Part shown: positions 44,051-52,901 of the stretch, one piece after another
Layout of the letters: each line of letters opens with the position of its first letter
How positions within the stretch are numbered: the stretch's first letter is position 1
Assembly (NCBI RefSeq): GCF_949769195.1
Contig: NZ_OX458333.1
Coordinates: 1,984,001 to 2,048,000 of the forward strand
Direction: 5' to 3'
DNA: 64,000 bases
DNA from: Methylocaldum szegediense
GTDB taxonomy: Bacteria; Pseudomonadota; Gammaproteobacteria; Methylococcales; Methylococcaceae
Made by a program: the position numbers and the translations under genes
The notes under the pieces: generated by a model
The model's input: the letters and a program-made list of their open reading frames with translations, nothing else
Databases searched by the model: none
Told to the model about the DNA's origin: nothing

Positions 44051-45891
44051 GTGAACAACAAGCCTCAACATCCTCAATTCACTACCACACGCCGCAAGAA
44101 TTTCCTGGGACTGGCCGGCGCGTTTGTAGCTGCAGTGTCCACTGCAGATGTTGTCCATGCGGCACCGCCTCAACGCTTATTCAGCGACACGAATCTGACC
44201 CTGCCTGTGCAGGCTAAGGCGCCGATCAAAGCCATCAAGGGCGCGGACGGGGTGTAGCAATCGACTTCAATGCGGTAAAAGCGGATACGCTCACCCTCGA
44301 ACTGTTCGACGACACCACGGTTACCGCCATCCGCGATCGCATCGAAGATATCGACGGCCGTTTATCCTGGGTCGGTCATATCGAAGGACAAGAGGGCAGC
44401 AGCGAGGTGATTCTCTCCGTTCGGGGACGAGCGATGTTTGGAACCGTTGTGATGGATGACGGCAGAATGTTCGAGATCGCTTACGCCGGCAATAAAACGC
44501 ATACCGTTCGCCAGATCGATCCCAGCAAAACGGCCCCTAATGCTGAACCCATCGAACCGGATATCGGCTCCGCCAACGATTTAGGCGGTACATCGACGTC
44601 CTTGGACGCCCCCTTCACCGCGGCCGCCAGCACCGGGCAAGTCATCGATCTGCTGGTGGTATACACACCCAAGGCCCGTGCCAATGCCGGAGGACAAGAC
44701 GGCATTGAAGCCAAGATCATCAACGCCGTTACCAAAGCCAATCAGGCCTACTTGAACAGCCAAATCGACATGCAGCTGAACTTGGTAAAAATGGCCGAAG
44801 TCAGCTACACCGAGACGGGCGACATGTCCAAAAGCTTGTCGGATGTCCAAGGCACTAACGACGGCAAAATGGATGAGGTACACGCCTTGCGTAACCAATA
44901 CGGAGCCGACCAGGTGGCACTGATAACGACCGATAGCAACTACTGCGGTATCGCCTATGTGATGACAAGCTTGGGGTCCTGGTTTGCTCCGTATGCCTTC
45001 GCCGTCGTGCATGACGATTCCAAGTACAACTGTCTCAGCAACCATAGCCTCGCGCATGAGCTAGGTCATAACCAAGGCAATACCCACGATCCAGACAATT
45101 CGTCCAATGCCGGCGTTTTCCCTTATTCGTATGGCTACCGGCTATGCGGGGTATTTCACGATGTCATGTCCTACGCTTGCAATTCGCCGCGGGTCCCGTA
45201 TTTCTCTAACCCCAACGTCTATTACAACGGACAGCCAACCGGCGTTGCGAACTACCAGGACACTGCCCGTTCCATGAACGGAACCGCCGCCACCGTCGCC
45301 AGCTTCCGGCCCTCGGTCACTACGACGCCTACGGTTCCGACTGCCCCGACGAGTTTGGCAGCATCGACTCAATCATCCAGCACCATCGTCCTGACTTGGG
45401 CGGATAAGTCAAACAACGAAACCGGATTCAAAGTGCAGCGCTCTCAGGATGGGGTAAATTGGAGCGAAATCGCTTCGCTCGGCGGTAATGTCACCAGCTT
45501 CACCAACACCGGTCTTAACGCGGGCACTAAATATTCCTATCGCGTCTACGCCTATAACAGCGTCGGCAACTCCGCCTTCTCCAATACCGCATCGGCAACC
45601 ACGACGGCTAACAGCGTCGATACAACGCCGCCTACGGTTAAAATCACTAGCCCCTCCAATGGCATAACAGTCAGTAATCCAACCAAAATTACCGGCAGTG
45701 GCAGCGATAACGTCAAACTGAAAGAGTTGAAGCTAGCCATCGACGGCGCCGTGACGGCTTCAACCAGCGGCAGCTCGATCTCCTACAACTGGACTACGAA
45801 CAAGGTCGCCAAAGGACCGCACACGATCACGCTGATTGGCACCGATACGGCGGGTAACATGAGCCAGACTTCGATTCAGGTGTATAAATAA
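44051..45891 (+). CDS. Secreted metzincin metalloprotease, frameshifted
   Basis: Read through one frameshift, this is a protease of about 613 residues. A Tat-like signal (TTRRKNFLGLAG) leads a propeptide. The reprolysin-like domain has the zinc motif HELGHNQGNTHD and the Met-turn FHDVMSYAC. A fibronectin type III domain and a bacterial Ig-like domain (DTTPPTVKITSPSNG to the end) follow. The first frame stops at 44257 (GADGV-stop) and the rest continues in another frame (GVAIDFNAVKADTLTLELFD). Adding one G to the GGGG run near 44250 restores the frame. It sits under a c-di-GMP riboswitch, suggesting release or matrix remodelling on a lifestyle switch. The start is a GTG at 44051. Confidence 0.85.
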
Positions 45892-46022
45892 AGCGTTTAG
45901 CAAGGTCTGGCGTATCCAAAGATGTTCTCTAAAGAGAGCCCATCGATCAATTTAGAAGCGAAGAGTGGCAATCGGTTTCGGTGGTCACAATAAACTTCGA
46001 TTCATCTTTAACAAGACACACA

Positions 46023-46055
46023 AAAAAACGCCGGTCACTGACCGGCGTTTTTGAT
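46023..46055. terminator. Bidirectional rho-independent terminator
   Basis: AAAAAAACGCCGGTCA and TGACCGGCGTTTTT form a 10-bp GC stem with a short loop, flanked by A and T runs, so it works in both directions. It lies between the convergent metalloprotease and PEP-CTERM genes. Confidence 0.93.
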
Positions 46056-46073
46056 TAACCCTCGAAACCTGAA

Positions 46074-46869
46074 TCAAACTTTCCTTCTTCTGATCGTTGC
46101 CCGTAATCCGAGAACGCCTGCAACCAAGAGGGACAGAACGCCAGGCTCGGGTACAGGGTTATCACCGCCAGTTGGGGGAGGGTCATCAGGGCCAGTTGGG
46201 GGCGGAACAAGGGGCTCCTGAATCCAGATATTCTCGGAAAGAAGTTTGTCCACTTTTTTGCCTGAACCATCCAGAAAACGCATCTTTATGCTCGCCGGGT
46301 CATCGGTTGTACCTTCGAACCCGAAGAATTGGCCGGCAGCCACGGTGATCTCAAAAGTCCAGCTCAGTAGATTGTCATCGGTCTCAACCGGAACGCCAAA
46401 GCTACCGAGAGTCATCCAGTCGGCGCACTCGAACCCACTTCCGGCTCCACTGCAGCCATTGGCGTTAAGACCACCGGGCACAATTTGCCAATTAGATTGT
46501 CCTCCTTGATTGCCGGATGCGTCAGGAGCATCGACTAGGATCGCGCTGATTACCTCACTACTAACTTTTACCGCCACAGCATCGATGTAAAAAGGCCCCG
46601 TTTTACCCTGACCGGTCAAATAACCCGGAATCCCGCTTGTATCGACGGTTAAAGTTACACGGTAAAGTATCCTCAGTATCGGAGTCCCCGATGTCCTGGG
46701 TGCTTGTAAGAGTGTAAATACCTCCATTGCAACTCGGGCAATTTGGGCCTATCGGTGTAGCTGAGACCGAAGTGCTGTAAAAAGAAAAACCAAGTGCAAT
46801 TACTCCCGCTAACAGACTGATCCAGCGCCTCCGTTCGTGATCCACGTTTTCAAATAATGTTGGTGCCAT
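46074..46869 (-). CDS. PEP-CTERM exported protein, frameshifted
   Basis: Read through one frameshift, this is a protein of about 264 residues. A signal peptide (ISLLAGVIALGFSFYSTSVSA) leads a beta-rich secreted domain. A Pro-rich linker (PPPTGPDDPPPTGGDNP) precedes the sorting signal VPEPGVLSLLVAGVLGLRATIRRRK: PEP motif, membrane segment and Arg-rich tail. Such proteins are processed by exosortase and linked to extracellular polysaccharide. The N-terminal frame (46869 to a stop at 46603) and the C-terminal frame (open from 46727) join near 46660-46670, where one extra base in a T run breaks the frame. No exosortase gene is in the window. Confidence 0.82.
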
Positions 46870-46981
46870 GTTTATAGACTCTCAAAAATATTGGCATTTT
46901 TGTGCCTTGCGAACCGAGCTCGTTCACGCCCAACACCACAAGCACTTTTTGTGCCATGCACGCCAATAAGATACAAAGCCA

Positions 46982-48009
46982 GGGTCAGGCTTTGGTTTTT
47001 TATTTACATCCGTTATAGTCGATGTTGTAGCTTTTTAGGGCATAGCGTAGTGGCCAGAAAACCCCGCATACACATCCCAAACGCCGTTTATCACACCATG
47101 CTTCGCGGCAACGGCGGTCAGCCTATCTTTTTCCACGATGAGGACAGAGACACTTTCGAGGAATTGGTTGACGAGGGCGTTTCTCGTTTCGGGCACCGTA
47201 TCCACGCCTATTGCTGGATGCCAAATCATATCCACTTGGCCATTCAGGTCGGCGATGTACCGCTCTCGAAAATCATGCAACACCTGGCTTTCCGCTACAC
47301 ACGCTGGATCAACAAACACGAAAACCGGATCGGCCATCTGTTCCAGGGGCGGTTCAAAGCGATTCTGATCGATGCCGACGCTTACCTGCTGGATCTCGTC
47401 CGCTACATCCATCTCAATCCGGTCCGTGCTCAGCTGATAAGCGATCCCGCGGAATACCGCTGGAGCAGCCACCGAGCTTATCTCGGCATGGATCGCGTCA
47501 GCTGGCTCACCACGGAGTGGATCTACTCCCAACTAGCTCAAGATGTAACGACAGCACGCGAGCGATATGCGCATTTCATCGCCGACGGGTTACAAGAGGA
47601 ACATCGCCTCGATTTCTATCAAGGCAAAGCTGGCGGCCGTATACTCGGGGACGATGAGTTTGTCGAGAACGCCCTTAAACAAGCCAAACAGCCACCCAAA
47701 AAACAAATCAAACTTGAATCGATCATCAGCGTAGTCTGCGCGGCTCGCAAGATGGATTTGGATCAAGTACGCGGTCCCGACCGTGGTCGAGCGGGAGCCG
47801 CAGCTCGTGCGCTAATCGCGTTTCTAGCGTTGGAACTCGGCGCTGCCACCTTGACTGAGGTCGGCAATTTCTTCGATCGGGATATATCGACCTTGAGCAC
47901 GGCGGTAAATCGCCTGCGGGAGCGTATGAAGCAGGAATCCGAATTGGCAGCGGAGGTCCAGCGATTGATGAACCTACTGACCATTTCCACATTTACCAAA
48001 GCCTGACCC
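46982..48009 (+). mobile_element. REP-type Y1 transposase unit with inverted ends
   Basis: GGGTCAGGCTTTGGT at 46982-46996 is the exact reverse complement of 47995-48009, and the pair brackets the Y1 transposase gene. The left end also forms its own hairpin, CAAAGCC-AGGGTCA-GGCTTTG (46974-46994). A related sequence, GACCAGACCTGACCCCGG, occurs alone at 52864-52881 beside the IS5 remnant. Y1 transposases of this group act on such REP-like hairpins. Confidence 0.65.
47050..48006 (+). CDS. Y1 (REP-associated) transposase with DnaA-like C terminus
   Basis: This 318-residue protein has the IS200/IS605-type Y1 transposase fold of the TnpA-REP group: the HUH motif in WMPNHIHLAIQ, the Tyr region in RYTRWINKHENRIGHLFQGRFKAILID, and LLDLVRYIHLNPVRA with SSHRAYLG. 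The C-terminal 90 residues resemble DnaA domain IV (VVCAARKMDLDQVRGPDRGR, then FFDRDISTLSTAVNRL, compare GRDHSTV), suggesting a second DNA-binding module. I use the GTG at 47050 (MARKPRIHIPNAVYH); the longer frame to 46891 is unconserved. Its stop codon lies inside the right inverted repeat. Confidence 0.88.
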   Translation: MARKPRIHIPNAVYHTMLRGNGGQPIFFHDEDRDTFEELVDEGVSRFGHRIHAYCWMPNHIHLAIQVGDVPLSKIMQHLAFRYTRWINKHENRIGHLFQGRFKAILIDADAYLLDLVRYIHLNPVRAQLISDPAEYRWSSHRAYLGMDRVSWLTTEWIYSQLAQDVTTARERYAHFIADGLQEEHRLDFYQGKAGGRILGDDEFVENALKQAKQPPKKQIKLESIISVVCAARKMDLDQVRGPDRGRAGAAARALIAFLALELGAATLTEVGNFFDRDISTLSTAVNRLRERMKQESELAAEVQRLMNLLTISTFTKA

Positions 48010-48082
48010 CGTGTATCTCGCTCGCGTTTGTGCCGCTGAAATTGGATAACTCAGACTTCTTGTTTCGTCTGATTTACAGTAT

Positions 48083-48209
48083 GTAAAAATTCCTGACATT
48101 TACGGCTCCAATTTCGCTTCTACGAAGCGGGTACATCGACGAAATTGGTGGGTTAAGACAAAAATTACGAATGGAATCAAGTCTATACGACCGTAAAATT
48201 TCCTGACAT
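48083..48209 (+). repeat. 17-bp direct repeats upstream of the ferredoxin gene
   Basis: GTAAAAATTCCTGACAT (48083-48099) and GTAAAATTTCCTGACAT (48193-48209) match at 16 of 17 positions, 110 bp apart. They lie in the otherwise empty interval 48010-48314 before the ferredoxin gene. They might be regulator sites or an insertion relic. Confidence 0.4.
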
Positions 48210-48314
48210 CAATAGTGAGAAATCCCCGACCTCGGCAAACCACGGCTACGCAATGGCGGAGACGTGAGGTCGGAAATGGCAACGCCTGTTTTTTATCTCT
48301 AAACTGGAAAACGG

Positions 48315-48692
48315 ATGAACGAAAGCGATATCAACAAAGATCTGCACGCGATTGCCCAAGGTCTTGCAATCTCGGCAACAAAAAGGCATATCTTTCTCTG
48401 CTGCGATCAAACCAAACCCAAGTGCTGTACAAAATCCTCGGGGTTAGAATCCTGGGAATATTTAAAGCGCCGGCTGGACGAGTTGAAACTGACCGGTTCC
48501 GCCGGAGTCCAGCGAACCAAGGCCAATTGTCTGCGGGTATGCCGTCATGGGCCGATAGCGGTCGTTTATCCGGAGGGAGTTTGGTACCACTCCTGTACGC
48601 CGGAAGTGCTCGAGCGAATCATTCAAGAACATCTTATCCATGGGAAGCCGGTAACCGAGTACGCGTTTGCAACGCTTCAAGTCGAACAGTGA
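48315..48692 (+). CDS. Thioredoxin-like [2Fe-2S] ferredoxin
   Basis: This 125-residue protein matches the (2Fe-2S) ferredoxin family with a thioredoxin fold. Cluster cysteines are visible in [14 protein letters not shown] and CLRVCRHGP, followed by the typical [32 protein letters not shown]. It may donate electrons or iron-sulfur units; the partner is unknown. The ATG at 48315 has AAACTGGAAAACGG upstream with a weak ribosome binding site. It is a single gene. Confidence 0.88.
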   Translation: MNESDINKDLHAIAQGLAISATKRHIFLCCDQTKPKCCTKSSGLESWEYLKRRLDELKLTGSAGVQRTKANCLRVCRHGPIAVVYPEGVWYHSCTPEVLERIIQEHLIHGKPVTEYAFATLQVEQ

Positions 48693-48848
48693 CTTGTGAG
48701 ACAGACGATATCCTGAGTTCGACACCGATCACTCGGCAGGGTCACCACAAAAAGAGTCAACAGCGTACCGTTCGTTCTTAGCCCGTCGATGGACTAAATA
48801 GAGGTTCCTTAACCGCCGCGTATCAAACGCTTCCCTTGTCATCGTCAG

Positions 48849-49007
48849 GTGCGAGGGATCAATCTGGCAGACAAACGATCCGTAGAGGTAATCGACAACG
48901 ATCGTAGGGCCATTCAGCAAGGAAAGTTAATCCATCTGTCCAACGGCGTTACCGAAGTACGCGGCATAAGAGACACAGCCAGAGTCGAAATGATAGCGCT
49001 CGATTAA
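48849..49007 (+). CDS. Possible small protein (52 aa), unrecognised
   Basis: A GTG-started frame encodes 52 residues with a natural-looking composition (INLADKRSVEVIDNDRRAI, then TEVRGIRDTARVEMIALD). I do not recognise the family, and no ribosome binding site is evident. It could be a small protein or the end of a decayed gene. The rest of 48693-49185 shows nothing else. Confidence 0.25.
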   Translation: MRGINLADKRSVEVIDNDRRAIQQGKLIHLSNGVTEVRGIRDTARVEMIALD

Positions 49008-49185
49008 ATCCACGACCTGAACGGTTTGGTAGCTTACGACGACATCCTCGGAAAAGAGCGTGCCTGTGGTATCAATCGACCGCAGACACCTTCCCGTCAA
49101 GTTCAGTAGGCCATGGTTTGTTTTCGGTTTAACCGTTAATGTTCAGTAGCTCGTCCAAGCGGTGATATAACCGCGATAGCCTCTC

Positions 49186-49557
49186 TCAATGCGCTGCACT
49201 CGCCACTGCATAAAGCGGCAAATGATCGGCCTGCCAAAATTTTTCGAGCTGATAAAACTCTCGCGTTTGCGGCTTCATCACATGAACAATTACATCCCCT
49301 AAATCGACCAAGACCCATTCTCCGCCTCCCTGCCCTTCTACGCCTAGCGGCTGGACCTCGTTCTTTTTCGCTTCGTCAATCACATGATCGGCCAGCGATT
49401 TTACGTGCCGCTCCGAAGTGCCGCTGACAATTACCATAAAGTCGGCGATACTGGTTTTTTTTCTGACATCTATGACCTTGATATCCTTACCTTTACCATC
49501 GTCCAGAGCGAGCAGAACAATTTGTAGCAGTTGGTCTGTAGTCATGGGTCTATTCAA
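49186..49557 (-). CDS. rsfS: Ribosomal silencing factor
   Basis: This 123-residue protein binds ribosomal protein uL14 and blocks subunit joining in starvation. The family core is complete: KGKDIKVIDVRKKTSIADFMVIVSGTSERHVKSLADHVID, GVEGQGGGEWVLVDLGDVIVHVMKPQTREFYQLEKFW. The start is a TTG at 49557, with AGGAG 9 bases upstream; an in-frame ATG lies at 49545. The usual neighbour nadD is absent here. Confidence 0.95.
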   Translation of the reverse strand: MNRPMTTDQLLQIVLLALDDGKGKDIKVIDVRKKTSIADFMVIVSGTSERHVKSLADHVIDEAKKNEVQPLGVEGQGGGEWVLVDLGDVIVHVMKPQTREFYQLEKFWQADHLPLYAVASAAH

Positions 49558-49647
49558 AAGGATGCACTCCTAAAGTAGGTGACTGTCATTTTTCTATGGA
49601 CCTGGGAATAGCGCAAAACACTCCGTTGGTTGCAACGAACCTTCAGT

Positions 49648-50433
49648 TCATGGTTGTTTTATCCCATTCGCGCTCAACAAGCTCAGGGCATACTTGATCG
49701 GGATCGCATAGCTGATCCCGCTCGGGCGCTCAAGAAGATTCTCCTTCGTTTCTTGGACAAAAACTTTGTTGATTATCCCGACGACCTCGCCGCTCTTGGG
49801 ATCGTATAACGGACTTCCACTGTTTCCGGGATAAGCCGTTGCGTCAAGCTGGAAAACTTCGTACGGATCAGTAAGCCGCTGAATCATTTTCGCGTTCAGC
49901 CGCTGTGAGGTATGCGCCGGAATTGCGATCGGGCTTATGGCTGAAATAATTGCGCGATGCGTAACGGGATTGAGCCCTAAAACCATGCCAATCGGGTAAC
50001 CGGTAAAGGCATACGGCTCTCCCTCCCTCACCTTGTTCGAATCTCCCAGTCGCATGGGCACCAAAGGCGGTCCTCCGATTCTCAGCAGTGCGATGTCATG
50101 TGATGCATCGATTGCGACTTCAGCGGCCCGCCTAACGCTTTGCTTTTCTCCGTCACGAGTAAACACGGCCAGCATCTCGAACTTTGATTTGTCAACCACA
50201 TCTGGAAGAACATGCGCGTTCGTCAGGATGTGCAGACCATCACCAACGCTGAAGCCAGTCCCCCGAAACACCGCAGCCGGCGTTCGTGTTCTCTGGTAAG
50301 TCCCTACGCCGACGATAGACGGTTTGATCTTCTTTATGGTGTCGGGGAGATCATCCGCTACGAGTCGAGAAGCAAAACTCAAGCTTAAACTTAACACTCC
50401 GAATCCGATAAATAAGAGATTTCGTAGCCGCAT
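49648..50433 (-). CDS. Exported trypsin-like serine protease (S1C)
   Basis: This 261-residue protein has a signal peptide (LLFIGFGVLSLSLSFASRLVA) and a trypsin-like domain. The catalytic triad is visible in LTNAHVL (His, about 72), ASHDIALLRIG (Asp, about 112) and YPGNSGSPLYDP (Ser, about 206). There is no PDZ domain, unlike DegP/DegS. It may act in periplasmic protein quality control or processing. It lies on the same strand as rsfS, about 90 bp upstream of it. Confidence 0.9.
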   Translation of the reverse strand: MRLRNLLFIGFGVLSLSLSFASRLVADDLPDTIKKIKPSIVGVGTYQRTRTPAAVFRGTGFSVGDGLHILTNAHVLPDVVDKSKFEMLAVFTRDGEKQSVRRAAEVAIDASHDIALLRIGGPPLVPMRLGDSNKVREGEPYAFTGYPIGMVLGLNPVTHRAIISAISPIAIPAHTSQRLNAKMIQRLTDPYEVFQLDATAYPGNSGSPLYDPKSGEVVGIINKVFVQETKENLLERPSGISYAIPIKYALSLLSANGIKQP

Positions 50434-50660
50434 TCAAAATAATCAGGATAATTGTTACATACACTCCATTATGCGATAAGCCGGCGGGTCCGATGAATTT
50501 TCTATTATGATCACACCAGATCGGTATACTCGCGCCCGCGCTATAGAAAGCCGCTGCGCCGTTCGTGTTCAGGTAATTTCAAATATGGCTCCTATACTCC
50601 CACGGTTTTCGGCGAAACCTAGATTCATCGAACCACACGCTCAAGAAACACTTATCGATC

Positions 50661-52037
50661 ATGCATCCAAAACTAGTTAAACAGATTCTTTATCCCGTAC
50701 ATGAAAAGCTGGTAAACCGCCCCACGTTCGCTTACCTGAATGAATTGGAAAAAACACAATGGCTTTCGCGTGAAGCCATCGAACGGATGCAAATGGAAAA
50801 ATTGCGGACACTACTACAGGTTGCCAATGCTCACAGCCCGTGGCATGCAGAACGCATCCGTGCCGCGGGTCTCGACTTGGACGCGGACCGCCCGTTAACG
50901 TTCGACGACCTCCGTCGTTTGCCAACAATGAATAAAGCGGATGCATCCGCCAACAGGGAACGCATCGTATGGAGAGGCGTCCCGGGAGGCGCGTTTCTTT
51001 ACAATACCGGCGGCTCCAGTGGCCAGCCCCTGATTTTTTACTTCGGCAGGAAGCGGCAAGCAGCCGATGCTGCTTCTCGCATGCGCGCACGCCGGTGGTG
51101 GCAGGTCGATGTGGGCGAACCTGAAATCTTCTTGTGGGGCGCACCCGTAGAACTTAACAAAACTGATTTGGTTAAAAAAATACGAGATCGACTCTTTAAT
51201 CAATTGCTCTTGAATGCTTTTGAGATGTCTGAAGCTCGAATGAATGATTATCTCAAAGCCATTCAATCTTTTAATCCTGCATGTATCTATGGCTATGCAA
51301 GCAGCTTGAGCCTTTTGGCATCCTACGCCAACCGTAGGAATCAGCTCCCCAGACTGCCACGCCTCAAAGTGGTTTGTACCACGGGAGAACCTTTATTTCC
51401 CGAACAGCGTGCAATCATCGAGGAAGTCTTCGATAAGCCGGTATCGAACGAATACGGATGCCGCGATGGTGGGTTGGTCGCCGTCGAATCGCCGCAAGGT
51501 CAAATGTTAGTGAGCAGCGAAAGTTTGATTGTCGAGATTTTGGATGACGACGGAATCCCTGTCACGCCAGGCAAAATCGGAGAAATCGTCATTACAAACC
51601 TGTGTTCGGATGCGCAGCCATTCATCCGTTACCGAACCGGCGACATGGCGCGACAGGCGCAGGATTCGTGCAAATCTGGACGGGGCCTACACGTGATAAG
51701 CGAAATCGTGGGGAGATCGACTGATTTCGTCGTGCGTCCCGATGGAACCATCATGCACGCGCTGGCTGTCATCTATGTGCTCCGTGCAGTCGAAGGGGTT
51801 AGCGAATTTAAGATTGTCCAACCCTCGACTAATCGTATCGAGGTTATGGTTGTTCCAAACTCCGCTTGGCAAGAAAACGCAAAGGATGAAATAAGAACAC
51901 AGATGCAAAACCGGATGGGACAAAACGTAGATATCGAGATCGCCCTCGTGGACAAGATACCGCCGGAGGCTTCAGGAAAGTACCGTTACGTCGTTAGCCA
52001 CGTACCGCTGCCAGACAAGCTCGAAATCCGCTCCTAG
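50661..52037 (+). CDS. PaaK/CapK-like adenylate-forming enzyme
   Basis: This 458-residue protein belongs to the phenylacetate-CoA ligase/coenzyme F390 synthetase family (CapK-type). It has the AMP-binding loop YNTGGSSGQPL (about residue 114), VVCTTGEPLFPEQR, NEYGCRDGG and YRTGDMAR, and a C-terminal lid domain. CapK-type members often accompany exopolysaccharide and PEP-CTERM loci, but no polysaccharide cluster lies around it. The carboxylate it activates is unknown. The ATG at 50661 is the first start in the frame. Confidence 0.87.
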   Translation: MHPKLVKQILYPVHEKLVNRPTFAYLNELEKTQWLSREAIERMQMEKLRTLLQVANAHSPWHAERIRAAGLDLDADRPLTFDDLRRLPTMNKADASANRERIVWRGVPGGAFLYNTGGSSGQPLIFYFGRKRQAADAASRMRARRWWQVDVGEPEIFLWGAPVELNKTDLVKKIRDRLFNQLLLNAFEMSEARMNDYLKAIQSFNPACIYGYASSLSLLASYANRRNQLPRLPRLKVVCTTGEPLFPEQRAIIEEVFDKPVSNEYGCRDGGLVAVESPQGQMLVSSESLIVEILDDDGIPVTPGKIGEIVITNLCSDAQPFIRYRTGDMARQAQDSCKSGRGLHVISEIVGRSTDFVVRPDGTIMHALAVIYVLRAVEGVSEFKIVQPSTNRIEVMVVPNSAWQENAKDEIRTQMQNRMGQNVDIEIALVDKIPPEASGKYRYVVSHVPLPDKLEIRS

Positions 52038-52193
52038 TCCAAGCGCTTGCCCCACACTAAACTAGGCGTAACAGCTTTCTTAAATGGTTAAAAAGCTTGA
52101 CTTAATAGTCTATCTCAGTGGCCGTTGGCTGTGCGGGAAGTCGAAGGATTTTCGCACCGACCGAGAGAGGCTCTGTTCCCCCGGGCGATAAAT

Positions 52194-52315
52194 ATCGGCT
52201 GGGCTAATCCGGGCCTGGATGCCCCGGCGCGACAACAAGTCGCGTGACCGCGGGCCGGGGGTGCGCCGGCCTGAGCGGCGGCCCGTAAATACCAGGAGGG
52301 TATTCGCTGGCCTGA
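52194..52315 (-). repeat. Structured 122-bp dispersed repeat, copy B
   Basis: Its reverse complement aligns over its whole length with 17790-17912. It directly abuts the 3' end of a decayed IS5-family gene. The remaining bases of 52038-52349 show no gene. Confidence 0.65.
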
Positions 52316-52349
52316 TTAATAAATTGCGGTCAATCGACCAGAGTCGCTC

Positions 52350-52866
52350 ATCAATTGAGCAAGACTGCTGCGACAAGACGGGTTGCCATAAGGACATCGC
52401 ACGCGGTCTTGTTACAGCAGGTGGGCGATAGCGCGGTATTACATAAGCGTGTTCGATCAGGTGGCGTGCCTGGTCGACACCGCGATCGTCTTCGCGCCTC
52501 TGCTTGCGAGGGGGGTTAGAAGGAATGACCATGCTCTTGCCAGCCAGCGCCAAAGAAACGACCACGTAGCTCTGGGCATCATAGGCCTGGTCGGCATTGA
52601 GGGTTGCCGCTGGCGTATCCAGTAGCAGGACATCGGCGCCTTCCGATCGTGAGCTTGCCTGGCGTGAAATAGAAGGCCATCGGATCGCCCCGGGCATCGA
52701 CGGTGGCGTGAATCTTGATGGTCAGACCACCGCAGCTGCTTCCATCGCCTGGCGTGCAACGCCCCTTTTTGCGCCGGCGCACTATTTAATGCGACCGCAG
52801 GAGCATGCAATCGATCATGGCGTGGTCGTAGTGGTCGATATCCTCGGCCAGCGACTAAACAAAGAC
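52350..52866 (-). pseudogene. IS5-family transposase remnant
   Basis: Several frames on the minus strand hold pieces of an IS5-type transposase in the right order. These are DIDHYDHAMIDCMLLRSH, then KKGRCTPGDGSSCGGLTIKIHATVDARGDP, then GADVLLLDTPAATLNADQAYDAQSYVVVSLALAGKSMVIP, then ARHLIEHAYVIPRYR. At least two frameshifts separate them, and both the N terminus and the usual C terminus are missing. It is clearly inactive. A REP-like CAGACCTGACCCCGG borders it on the right. Confidence 0.85.
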
Positions 52867-52901
52867 CAGACCTGACCCCGGATACTCAATTGCCCACAGC
52901 C

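Noticed and set aside
44245-44260. Programmed -1 ribosomal frameshifting as the explanation for the protease frame change
   Set aside because: The GGGG run does not form a canonical X-XXY-YYZ slippery heptamer and no obvious downstream pseudoknot is seen, so a simple indel or sequence error is more likely.
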